A program made the translations under genes and the position numbers. This document shows, in pieces, positions 16,867-24,302 of a stretch of 64,000 nt of DNA (positions are counted from its first letter, which is position 1; each line of letters begins with the position of its first letter). Source of the DNA: Lachnospiraceae bacterium (GTDB lineage Bacteria > Bacillota > Clostridia > Lachnospirales > Lachnospiraceae); contig CAJTEM010000006.1 of assembly GCA_910575255.1 (NCBI GenBank), positions 106,357 to 170,356 on the forward strand, given 5' to 3'. The notes under the pieces are model-generated. The model searched no databases, had not been told where the DNA came from, and was given only the letters and a program-made list of their open reading frames with translations.

Positions 16867-17799
16867 ATGATTTTGAGTGTCAGCAGGAGGACGGATATTC
16901 CCAATTATTATTTTGACTGGTTCTGCAACCGGATTCAGGAGGGGTTTCTTCATGTGCGTAACCCGATGAATGAGAGGCAGGTCAGTTATATTGACCTGTC
17001 GCCGGAGGTAGTGGACTGTATTGTCTTCTGGACGAAAAATCCTGCGGCGATGCTGGGACAGCTTCCGGTTTTTCGGCATTATCCCTATTATGTACAATTT
17101 ACCCTGACCGGGTATGGGAGGGATGTGGAACCGGGGCTGCCGAATAAGCCGGTTGTACTTATGGAGACATTTCGGACCCTTTCCCGGAGGATTGGGGAAT
17201 CGCGGGTGATATGGAGGTATGATCCGATCCTGTTTAATCCGGTATATACGCCTGCCTATCATCTGAAAGCATTTGCGAAGATTGCCGAAGGGCTGGAAGG
17301 CTATACAAAGCGGGTGGTGATCAGCTTTGTGGATCCGTATGCCAGGATTCAGAAGAATATGAACAGCCTGAAGGTCCGGGATCTGCCGGAAAAGGAGCTG
17401 TTGCTGTTCGCAAAGCAGTTGGCTGATCTTGCGGGGAAGCACCATATGGAGGTGGAGTCCTGCGCAGAGCTTTTTGATTTGGAGGCAGCAGGTATCCGCC
17501 GGGGGAGCTGTATTGACGCCAGGCTGATAGAGGAGATCACAGGCTGCCGGATTCTGGCCGGTAAGGATAAATACCAGCGGAAGGAATGCGGCTGTGTGGA
17601 AAGCATTGAGGTGGGGACCTATAATACCTGCAGAAGCGGCTGCCGTTACTGCTATGCCAATTACAGTGAGGCAGCGGTTCAAAATCATACGAGACTGTAT
17701 GATCCGCATGCGCCGCTTTTGTGCGGGGTGGAGGGGGAAAAAGATAAGCTGACAGTGCGGAAGATGAAGTCTCTGCTTGACAGACAGCTCTCTATATGA
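16867..17799 (+). CDS. DUF1848 family protein with a Cys cluster
   Basis: A 310-residue protein beginning MILSVSRRTDIPNYY, the DUF1848 signature. WTKNPAA and WRYDPI follow, and near the C-terminus GTYNTCRSGCRYCYANY supplies CxxxCxxC-like cysteines that could hold an iron-sulfur cluster. An upstream CGC stretch adds further cysteines (ECGCVESI). The fold resembles radical-SAM or DNA-photoproduct lyase-like proteins, but no function is established for the family. The start at 16867 is where family similarity begins; upstream in-frame text passes through the hairpin repeat and looks non-coding. It appears monocistronic. Confidence 0.85.
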   Translation: MILSVSRRTDIPNYYFDWFCNRIQEGFLHVRNPMNERQVSYIDLSPEVVDCIVFWTKNPAAMLGQLPVFRHYPYYVQFTLTGYGRDVEPGLPNKPVVLMETFRTLSRRIGESRVIWRYDPILFNPVYTPAYHLKAFAKIAEGLEGYTKRVVISFVDPYARIQKNMNSLKVRDLPEKELLLFAKQLADLAGKHHMEVESCAELFDLEAAGIRRGSCIDARLIEEITGCRILAGKDKYQRKECGCVESIEVGTYNTCRSGCRYCYANYSEAAVQNHTRLYDPHAPLLCGVEGEKDKLTVRKMKSLLDRQLSI

Positions 17800-17802
17800 C
17801 TT

Positions 17803-17867
17803 TTTGAATGATTTGCAAAAAAATCCACAAGTTCGGCAAAAAACATACCAGGAGTTTCCTTTATAAT
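17803..17867 (+). promoter_or_regulatory. Promoter of the TRAP operon with 21-bp direct repeat (AraC-type site 1)
   Basis: The 20-mer TTTGAATGATTTGCAAAAAA (17803-17822) is identical to the one at 22022-22041. A second GCAAAAAA starts 21 bp after the first (17815 and 17836), two helical turns. The -10 TATAAT is at 17862-17867, 26 bp past the second half-site, and there is no good -35. This is the layout of an activator-dependent promoter. Confidence 0.75.
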
Positions 17868-17918
17868 ACGGGTATAAAAAATGCGGGTAAAACCATGCAG
17901 AAGAAGGAGGAGACAGGT

Positions 17919-19007
17919 ATGAATTTCAGACGGTTTGCGGGGCTGGCTCTGGCAGTGCTGGCGGCGGGAAGTATGACGGCGTGCGGAGGCGGATCTCAGG
18001 CGCAGAAGGCGGAGGCACCTGCCGGACAGGCTTCGGAGGACAGTGGCAAAGGCGGCAGTGAGGGCAAAGGCGGGGCAGCAGCCGGGGAGGCGCAGGTGAT
18101 TCTTACTCTGGCAGAGGTGAATCCGGCGGATTCTCTGGACGGTCAGGTGGAGAGCTATTTTAAAGAACAGGTAGAGTCCTTAAGCGGAGGAACGGTGCTG
18201 ATTGACATTCAGGCAAGCGGGGTGATGGGGGCGGAAAATGATGTCCTGGATGGGATGACGACCAACGGTGGAACGGTTGATATGGCGCGTATTTCCAGCT
18301 TTGCCCTTACCAATTATGGAGCAAAGCTTTCGGCGCTTCCCAGCATTCCTTATACCTTCAATGATCGGGAGCATTACTGGAAATATGCGGACAGTGAGAT
18401 CGGACAGAGAATCCTGGATGAGCCTTCTGAGATGGGGCTGGGAATCAAGGGTTTGTTTTTTGTGGAGGAAGGTTTCCGCAATTTCTTTGTGAAGGATGAG
18501 ATCGACGGGATAGAAGGAATGAAAAATAAGAAAATCCGTGTATCTTCGGATCCGATTCTGACGGCAGTGGTGGAGCAGGTGGGAGCGAACCCGACCGTGG
18601 TGTCTTTCAGCGAATTGTATTCCAGCCTGCAGTCCGGAGTGGTGGACGGTGCAGACCAGCCAATCGTGACCTATGAGTCGAATGCTTTTAATGAAGTGGC
18701 ACCTTATATGCTGGAGGACGGACACACGATGAGCGCCTCGGAAGTGATTATTACGGAAGCGGCATGGGAAAAGCTTTCGGAGGAGCAGAAGGCGGCTATC
18801 GAGGAAGCCGGCAAGGCGACCAGCGCTTACTGTAAGGAGTTGTCTGCCAGGACAGAGGAGGAGTGTAAGGCTCGTCTCGAGGAGAAGGGTGTTATCTTTG
18901 TGGCGGTTCCGGACAAGACGCCGTGGCAGGAGGCATGCAGTGGGGTGATTGCCCAGTATACGCAAGGGCTTGAGGAGGAGTATCAGCAGATACTGGATCT
19001 GAAGTAG
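17919..19007 (+). CDS. dctP: TRAP transporter solute-binding lipoprotein DctP
   Basis: A 362-residue extracytoplasmic binding protein. It has a lipoprotein signal peptide with lipobox MTAC (Cys at about residue 25), a Gly/Ala/Lys-rich linker, then the DctP fold. IRVSSDPILTAVVEQVGANPTVV followed by SELYSSLQSGVVDGADQP is the conserved ligand-binding region. The Arg of IRV usually binds a substrate carboxylate, so an organic acid or sulfonate is expected. The start at 17919 was chosen for AAGGAGG eleven bases upstream. It leads a P-Q-M operon controlled by the promoter at 17803-17867. Confidence 0.93.
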   Translation: MNFRRFAGLALAVLAAGSMTACGGGSQAQKAEAPAGQASEDSGKGGSEGKGGAAAGEAQVILTLAEVNPADSLDGQVESYFKEQVESLSGGTVLIDIQASGVMGAENDVLDGMTTNGGTVDMARISSFALTNYGAKLSALPSIPYTFNDREHYWKYADSEIGQRILDEPSEMGLGIKGLFFVEEGFRNFFVKDEIDGIEGMKNKKIRVSSDPILTAVVEQVGANPTVVSFSELYSSLQSGVVDGADQPIVTYESNAFNEVAPYMLEDGHTMSASEVIITEAAWEKLSEEQKAAIEEAGKATSAYCKELSARTEEECKARLEEKGVIFVAVPDKTPWQEACSGVIAQYTQGLEEEYQQILDLK

Positions 19008-19091
19008 GAAGAGGTTAGGGACAGCAAAAAGTCTGAGAAAGAAAAAGAACCTGGATGGCAGAAAGCCAGGGACAGGGAAGAGGAGAACTCG

Positions 19092-19112
19092 GGCGCCGGC
19101 GGTGCCGGCGCC
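19092..19112 (+). promoter_or_regulatory. Intercistronic GC-rich hairpin between dctP and dctQ
   Basis: A perfect inverted repeat, GGCGCCGGC-GGT-GCCGGCGCC, in the 127-bp gap after dctP with no T-run after it. Such hairpins protect upstream mRNA from 3' exonucleases, which would fit the need for more binding protein than permease. Attenuation is the alternative. Confidence 0.7.
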
Positions 19113-19134
19113 GGGGGGATTTTACAGAAAGTGA

Positions 19135-19674
19135 GTGAAGAGCGTGAAGAGATTTTATGATATTCTTTATCAGATTATCATGGTGGTGTGTAAGCTGCTG
19201 CTGATTGCGGATATTGCCATCACCTCCATGGCGGTTGCGGGTCGTTATATTTCTTTTATACCGGATCCGGTCTGGAGTGAGGAGATTGTGCTGACCTGCA
19301 TGATCTATATGGCTCTGATCAGTGCGGCGCTGGCGGTTCACAGAGGCTGCCATATCCGGATGACGGCGCTGGATGCTTACCTGCCAAAGGCTGTGGTGAG
19401 GCTTCTGGATGTTTTCGGGGACGTGATTGTGCTGATATTTGCCATGATTATGGCAGTGGTGGGGATGCAGTATGCTTTGAATGTGGGAAAGAACAGTATG
19501 TACACCAGCCTGTCCTGGCTGTCCAAGTTCTGGCTGTATGTGCCGGTTCCCATTGCCGGAGCAGCGATTGTGCTGTTTCAGGCAGGGGCGTTGTATCGTC
19601 ATGTGAGGATCTTGCTGGGGAAGGAAGAGGTCTCTTCGGAGATTTCAGGATGCCCGGAAAACGTGGATGATTAA
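19135..19674 (+). CDS. dctQ: TRAP transporter small permease DctQ
   Basis: A 179-residue protein with four membrane helices and the family sequence VWSEEIVLTCMIYMALISAA, typical of DctQ. It forms the membrane complex with DctM. The GTG at 19135 is the most plausible start but its ribosome site is weak (GAAAGTGA); a nearby in-frame GTG at 19144 is possible. It is 14 bp upstream of dctM. Confidence 0.9.
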   Translation: MKSVKRFYDILYQIIMVVCKLLLIADIAITSMAVAGRYISFIPDPVWSEEIVLTCMIYMALISAALAVHRGCHIRMTALDAYLPKAVVRLLDVFGDVIVLIFAMIMAVVGMQYALNVGKNSMYTSLSWLSKFWLYVPVPIAGAAIVLFQAGALYRHVRILLGKEEVSSEISGCPENVDD

Positions 19675-19688
19675 GGAGGAGACAACGG

Positions 19689-20984
19689 ATGATTATTAAC
19701 AATACGGCGGTGCTGATTTTGCTGGTTTCCTTTTTTGCCATGATTCTTTTGCGGGTAAATATTGCGTTTGCTGTGGGGATGGCATCCGTGCTGTGCCTGT
19801 GGTATATGGGGATTCCGCTCAGCAATGTTTGCCAGCAGATGGTGAAGGGGCTGAATTCCTTTTCTCTGATGGCGGTGCCTTTCTTTATTACCATGGGCTG
19901 CCTGATGGGAAGCGGGGGGATCTCAGAAAAGCTGATTAATCTGGCGAATGCATGTGTGGGATGGATGCGCGGCGGAATGGCGATGGTGAACATCGTGGCG
20001 TCATATTTTTTTGGCGGAATTTCCGGTTCAGCCACAGCGGATACGGCTTCCCTGGGTAAGATCCTGATTCCCATGATGGTAGAACAGGGGTATGACGCGG
20101 ACTTTTCCACCGCGGTTACGATTACCTCATCGGTGGAGGGGCTTCTGGTTCCGCCCAGCCATAACATGGTAATCTATGCCATGACTGCAGGGGGAATCTC
20201 GGTGGGTTCGCTGTTTATGGCGGGATATGTGCCGGGAGCGCTGCTTGCGGTTTCTCTGATGATTGGCTCTTATGTGATCTCTCTGAAGCGGAATTATCCG
20301 AAGGGGGAGCCTTTTAACCTGAAGTATTTTCTGGAGGAGTTGGGAAAATCCTTCTGGGCGCTGGCAGCAGTCCTGATTGTGGTGGTTGGCGTGGTCGGGG
20401 GTGTGTTTACGGCTACGGAATCGGCGGCGATTGCCGTTATTTACAGTCTGATCGTCAGTGTGTTTATCTACAGGGGCCTGGACTGGAAGGGAGTATGGAA
20501 GGTTCTGGGCGAGTGTGTGGACACGCTTTCGATTGTGCTGATTCTCTGCGGCACATCCAGCATTTTCGGGTATTGCCTGACCTACCTGCATGTGCCGGAT
20601 CTGGCGTCCATGGCGATCACCAGCATTTCCAGCAACCGGATTGTGCTGATTTTGCTGATCAACCTGATTCTTCTGGGGCTTGGGTGCATCATGGATATGG
20701 CGCCGATTATCCTGATCGCCACTCCGATTCTGCTTCCGCTGGCGAAAAGCATCGGTATGGATCCGGTCCAGTTCGGAGTGATTATGATCCTGAATTGCGG
20801 AATCGGCTTGCTGACGCCGCCGGTAGGGACATGCCTGTTTATCGGCTCTGCGGTGTCAGGAGTGCGGATTGAGAAGATTGTCAAGGCCACGCTGCCCTTT
20901 TATCTGTGCATGCTGGCAGCGCTGCTGCTGATTACATTTGTTCCGCAGATCAGTCTGTTCCTGCCGAGTCTGTTTATTCATTGA
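19689..20984 (+). CDS. dctM: TRAP transporter large permease DctM
   Basis: A 431-residue, about 12-helix permease. FFGGISGSATADTASLGKILIP, PPSHNMVIYAM and MDPVQFGVIMILNCGIGLLTPPVG are DctM hallmarks. AAGGAGG lies nine bases before the ATG. It ends the P-Q-M operon and is followed directly by a long palindromic element that probably terminates transcription. The substrate is unknown; the shared regulatory site with the SufS/SufE/isomerase operon suggests they handle the same compound. Confidence 0.94.
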   Translation: MIINNTAVLILLVSFFAMILLRVNIAFAVGMASVLCLWYMGIPLSNVCQQMVKGLNSFSLMAVPFFITMGCLMGSGGISEKLINLANACVGWMRGGMAMVNIVASYFFGGISGSATADTASLGKILIPMMVEQGYDADFSTAVTITSSVEGLLVPPSHNMVIYAMTAGGISVGSLFMAGYVPGALLAVSLMIGSYVISLKRNYPKGEPFNLKYFLEELGKSFWALAAVLIVVVGVVGGVFTATESAAIAVIYSLIVSVFIYRGLDWKGVWKVLGECVDTLSIVLILCGTSSIFGYCLTYLHVPDLASMAITSISSNRIVLILLINLILLGLGCIMDMAPIILIATPILLPLAKSIGMDPVQFGVIMILNCGIGLLTPPVGTCLFIGSAVSGVRIEKIVKATLPFYLCMLAALLLITFVPQISLFLPSLFIH

Positions 20985-21014
20985 AGCTAAGAAAAGAGAG
21001 AAAAAGATATTCAG

Positions 21015-21059
21015 CCTTGGAAAAAGGGGGGAACCGTCGGTTCCCCCCTTTTTCCAAGG
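21015..21059. repeat. Perfect 21-bp-arm palindrome of the CCTTGGAA family, probable terminator
   Basis: Two perfect 21-bp arms (21015-21035 and 21039-21059) with a GTC loop, starting CCTTGGAAAAA and ending TTTTTCCAAGG, followed by CGTACCTTTTT. The same end sequences bound the 242-bp element at 33659-33900. Lying between convergent dctM and araC genes, it can fold from either strand and likely terminates both. Confidence 0.85.
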
Positions 21060-21100
21060 CGTACCTTTTTGTGATACCTAAAGTTAATAGCATTACGGTT

Positions 21101-21979
21101 TCAAGACATTTTCTTCCGGTATTGCAGAGGGCTGCAGCCGGTTCTGGCTTTAAAGACCCGGGAGAAGGAGCTGAGGCTGCCGTAGCCGGTCTCCTGGCTG
21201 ATGAGTTCTATGGAGTGGGTGCTGTTGATCAGGAGGTTCTTGGCCCGGGTGATGCGGTATTCCGTGATGTATTCGCTGACAGTCATGCCGGACACTTCTT
21301 TGAAGATGTAATAAAGCTGGGTCTTGCTGAGACCGAAATGTCTGGCGATGTCCTCGGTATTCAGTTCTTCGTGGTAATATTTTTCCACAAAGTCGTATAT
21401 CTGGTAGACTAAGTCGGAATGGAGACTGCGGATGGCAGTGGGAGCAGCTCCGTATTGGCCGCAGTAGCACTGGTTTGTCAGAAGAAGAAATTGTCCCAGC
21501 AGAAATTTGGTGTGAAGATTGCCAAAGGCTGCGGGGATGGCGGGATCCGGGCTGTTCTGGAATTCGTTCATCTGTTCCAGCAGGGAGAGAAAAGCAGCGT
21601 GGTATCCGTCCGGAATGGGGAGGATGTATTTTTTGCGTTTCTGGCTGAGCAGAAAGCACTCGAGCAGATTGACCTCCGGGGTGGACAGACGGGAGATGTA
21701 ATTGGAGGAAAAATACAGCACATACCGGTCGCAAGGAGAGGAGGGATCGCTGTTGAACATGTAGTGCAGGTTCATCTGATCCAGCAGAATAATGCCGTAT
21801 CGGGGGATGTGTGCGAGGTGATCTTCGAACCGACATTTCAGATTGTCAGAAAGGGCAATGACGATTTCCAGCTGACGGTGGCAGTGAAAGGTTCTTTTTT
21901 CGGTCATATTGGAGATCTTGTGCCGGATGGAAAATTCTTCCGGAAATATCTCGTTGTAGCGGAGTCGATTGACGGACAT
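21101..21979 (-). CDS. AraC-family transcriptional regulator
   Basis: A 292-residue regulator. It has an N-terminal cupin-like sensing domain (about 20-170) and the C-terminal double helix-turn-helix (about 190-290), with EDIARHFGLSKTQLYYIFKE and SYGSLSSFSRVFKARTGCSP-like text (the second as GYGSLSSFSRVFKARTG) ending PLQYRKK. AAAGGAGG precedes the ATG at 21979. It lies divergent from the SufS operon and convergent with dctM. The two 21-bp-spaced direct repeats upstream of both operons are the natural candidates for its binding sites, so it is probably the activator of both. Confidence 0.9.
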   Translation of the reverse strand: MSVNRLRYNEIFPEEFSIRHKISNMTEKRTFHCHRQLEIVIALSDNLKCRFEDHLAHIPRYGIILLDQMNLHYMFNSDPSSPCDRYVLYFSSNYISRLSTPEVNLLECFLLSQKRKKYILPIPDGYHAAFLSLLEQMNEFQNSPDPAIPAAFGNLHTKFLLGQFLLLTNQCYCGQYGAAPTAIRSLHSDLVYQIYDFVEKYYHEELNTEDIARHFGLSKTQLYYIFKEVSGMTVSEYITEYRITRAKNLLINSTHSIELISQETGYGSLSSFSRVFKARTGCSPLQYRKKMS

Positions 21980-22021
21980 GGGCGGCCTCCTTTCTTTGGC
22001 TGATAAAGATTATACCATATC

Positions 22022-22086
22022 TTTGAATGATTTGCAAAAAATTCAATGCTATCAGCAAAAAAAGCCGGAGGGATTTTTTGTATACT
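22022..22086 (+). promoter_or_regulatory. Promoter of the SufS/SufE/isomerase operon with AraC-type site 2
   Basis: TTTGAATGATTTGCAAAAAA at 22022-22041 is identical to site 1. The two GCAAAAAA half-sites start at 22034 and 22055, again 21 bp apart. The -10 TATACT (22081-22086) is again exactly 26 bp past the second half-site and lacks a -35. The site lies in the divergent gap with araC. Confidence 0.75.
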
Positions 22087-22122
22087 GGGTATATCAGAAA
22101 ACAGGGAGGAGGAAGGTGAGGG

Positions 22123-22557
22123 GTGCATATGGTGGGTGAGATTGCGGAGGCTTCAAGAAAGGCGGGGGAGATTCTTAAGGGAATCCGGGAACTGTCCGGG
22201 GAACGGGTAAGCGCAGCTGTGCTGCTTCCTTTATTACAAAAGGCAGTGTGCTGTAAACTGATGGTCGGGGAGCAGCAGGAGGGTAATATCCGCAATCTGG
22301 TGATCCTCAGCATTAAGCTTCAGGACCAAAGGGCAGGGAATCTGTCGGATGAAACGATCGGGCGTCAGATTAAGAAATATGACTGCCACCAGACCAGCCT
22401 GGCGGCGCAGAAGAAGGTGCTGCTTCTGATGTATCTGGAGCGGGAACTGGGATTCCATATGAATGATGACGAGGCTACTTCGATTGAGACACTGGAGGAT
22501 TTGTCAAATTTGGCGGCGGCTTATCTGGCTAAGGAAAGGTGCTTCCAATCATCTTAG
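22123..22557 (+). CDS. Small unknown protein, possibly carrier-protein-like
   Basis: A 144-residue soluble helical protein, first gene of the operon. I do not recognise a named family. The C-terminal part (HQTSLAAQKKVLLLM then ELGFHMNDDEATSIETLEDL) resembles helices II-IV of acyl carrier proteins, including a TSL at the place of the phosphopantetheine DSL, but spacing is three residues longer and the match is by eye. Cysteines occur as AVCCKLM and KYDCHQT. The GTG at 22123 sits ten bases after AGGAGG; the ATG at 22129 is an alternative. It ends 16 bp before sufS. Confidence 0.6.
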   Translation: MHMVGEIAEASRKAGEILKGIRELSGERVSAAVLLPLLQKAVCCKLMVGEQQEGNIRNLVILSIKLQDQRAGNLSDETIGRQIKKYDCHQTSLAAQKKVLLLMYLERELGFHMNDDEATSIETLEDLSNLAAAYLAKERCFQSS

Positions 22558-22573
22558 ATCAGGAGGTAGGGGA

Positions 22574-23800
22574 GTGAGGGTTCATGAGATTCGGGAGGAG
22601 TTTCCGTTTTTTGGCAAAAGGGGAGGGGAAGAGGAGCCTCTCATCTATTTTGACAACGGGGCGACGACCCAGAAGCCCCAGGCGGTGATTGACCGGCTGG
22701 TGGAGTATTACAGCCGGGAGAATTCGAATATTCACCGGGGGGATTATCCCTTAAGCAGCCGGGCGGAGAGAATGTATGAGCATGCCCGGGAGACGGTGGC
22801 AGAATGGCTGGGGGCAAAGACGCCGGAGGAGATTGTGTTTACGAAAGGCAGCACGGAGGCGGTTAACCTGGCGGCGGCCTGTGTGGGGGAGACCTGGCTG
22901 AAGCCGGGGGATAATCTGGTGGTCACGGAACTGGAGCATTCTTCGAATTATTTTCCCTGGAAGCGTCAGTGCGAGAAACGTGGCGCGCAGCTTCGGGTTG
23001 CAGAGGCAGAAACAGACGGAACGCTGAAGACGGAAGCAGTGATCTCCCGGATGGATGAGAGGACGAGGCTGGTGGCGGTTACGGCCATGTCCAATGTCAC
23101 GGGATTCCGTCCGGATGTGGGGCGGATTGTAAAAAAGGCCCATGAACTGGGAATTCCTGTGCTGGTGGATGCTTCTCAGGAGATTGCCCACCACAGGGTA
23201 TCGGTCCGGGAAACGGATTGCGATTTTCTGGTTTTTTCCGGCCATAAGGTGTATGGTCCCATGGGAGTGGGGGCGCTGTATGGCAAGCGGAAATGGCTGG
23301 AGGAACTGCAGCCGTATCTTTATGGCGGAGGGATGGTGCAGCGGGGGGACTGCGGCTGTATCAGATATCGGAGAGACCCGGGAAAGTATGAGGCGGGGAC
23401 GCAGAACATTGCCGGGGCGCTGGGGCTGGAGGCGGCGCTTGGGTTTTTGAAGCGGTGGGATTTTTCCGGGATTGAGGAATATGAGCGGCAGCTGGGGCAG
23501 TGCCTGAGAGAGAAACTTGAGAAGATTCCGGGAGTCCGTCTTTTGGGGACTGAGAGGGATTCTCCGGTGCAGGTGTTTGAATCGGAATGGATGGGCGCCT
23601 ATGATATGGGGGTGCTGTTGGGAAACCGGGGAATTGCGGTGCGCTCCGGCGCCCATTGTGCTTATCCTCTGATGGAGCGGATGGAAAAGGAGAGCATTTG
23701 CCGGGTGTCGCTGGCCTTTTATAATACGGCCGGGGAGATCGAAAGCTTTGCCGGGACGATGAGGGATCTGCAAAAAAAGTTTGGAAGAAAAGGAAACTGA
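22574..23800 (+). CDS. sufS: SufS-type cysteine desulfurase
   Basis: A 408-residue PLP enzyme that takes sulfur from cysteine. The PLP lysine is Lys225 (FSGHKVYGP) and the persulfide cysteine is Cys362 (RSGAHCAYP), matching Lys226 and Cys364 of E. coli SufS. FDNGATTQKP and NIHRGDYPLSSRA are class II signatures. The GTG start at 22574 is set by AGGAGG seven bases upstream; longer readings lack a site. No sufBCD genes lie near. With SufE, a FucI-like enzyme and a shared regulator with a TRAP transporter, it more likely serves a specialised sulfur-transfer pathway than general Fe-S assembly. Confidence 0.93.
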   Translation: MRVHEIREEFPFFGKRGGEEEPLIYFDNGATTQKPQAVIDRLVEYYSRENSNIHRGDYPLSSRAERMYEHARETVAEWLGAKTPEEIVFTKGSTEAVNLAAACVGETWLKPGDNLVVTELEHSSNYFPWKRQCEKRGAQLRVAEAETDGTLKTEAVISRMDERTRLVAVTAMSNVTGFRPDVGRIVKKAHELGIPVLVDASQEIAHHRVSVRETDCDFLVFSGHKVYGPMGVGALYGKRKWLEELQPYLYGGGMVQRGDCGCIRYRRDPGKYEAGTQNIAGALGLEAALGFLKRWDFSGIEEYERQLGQCLREKLEKIPGVRLLGTERDSPVQVFESEWMGAYDMGVLLGNRGIAVRSGAHCAYPLMERMEKESICRVSLAFYNTAGEIESFAGTMRDLQKKFGRKGN

Positions 23801-23873
23801 GGCAGGGAACAGAGGGAGCTTTGAGAAAGGAAAAAGAATTTCGTTAATATCTGGGAAAGAAAGGAGGGCAAAG

Positions 23874-24269
23874 ATGGGAGTGGCAGAACGGGAGAAAAAG
23901 TACAGGGAAGAGCTGGCGGTTCTTGAGGATCCGGCTTCGCAGTGTGAATATCTGATGTTTCTGGGAATGCAGGGGCAGGAAAAGGAAACCTTGCGAAAGG
24001 ATATTCACCGGATTGAGGGCTGTAAGACGGCAATCTGGATGAGAGTCTGGCGTGATCTGCACGGGGTGCATTTCCAAGGGGACAGTGATTCTCTTCTGGT
24101 GAGGGGAGTGCTGGCGATTCTTGAGGATTTGTATGAGGGGGAGAGCCCGGAGGCTGTGCGGGCACATCCGCCAAAATTCCCGGGGGATATCTCGGATGAG
24201 GTGATCTATCCGGAGATCAAGAAAAACGGCATTTTAAAATGTTATCAAAGGCTGGCTGCCTTAGAATAA
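23874..24269 (+). CDS. sufE: SufE-family sulfur acceptor
   Basis: A 131-residue SufE protein. The acceptor cysteine is Cys50 in RIEGCKTAIWMRV, equal to Cys51 of E. coli SufE, and the second signature GDSDSLLVRGVLAILEDLYEG is intact. It stimulates SufS by taking its persulfide. Start ATG at 23874 follows AAGGAGG by six bases. Firmicutes normally use SufU rather than SufE, so its presence outside a suf operon is unusual. It lies 73 bp after sufS and 33 bp before the isomerase-like gene. Confidence 0.88.
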   Translation: MGVAEREKKYREELAVLEDPASQCEYLMFLGMQGQEKETLRKDIHRIEGCKTAIWMRVWRDLHGVHFQGDSDSLLVRGVLAILEDLYEGESPEAVRAHPPKFPGDISDEVIYPEIKKNGILKCYQRLAALE

Positions 24270-24302
24270 ATCAATTATCTTAAAAGGAAAAGGAGAATTG
24301 TT

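Noticed and set aside
22574-24269. SufS-SufE as part of a general Fe-S assembly operon
   Set aside because: No sufB, sufC, sufD or sufU gene is near, and the promoter carries the special site shared with the TRAP operon.
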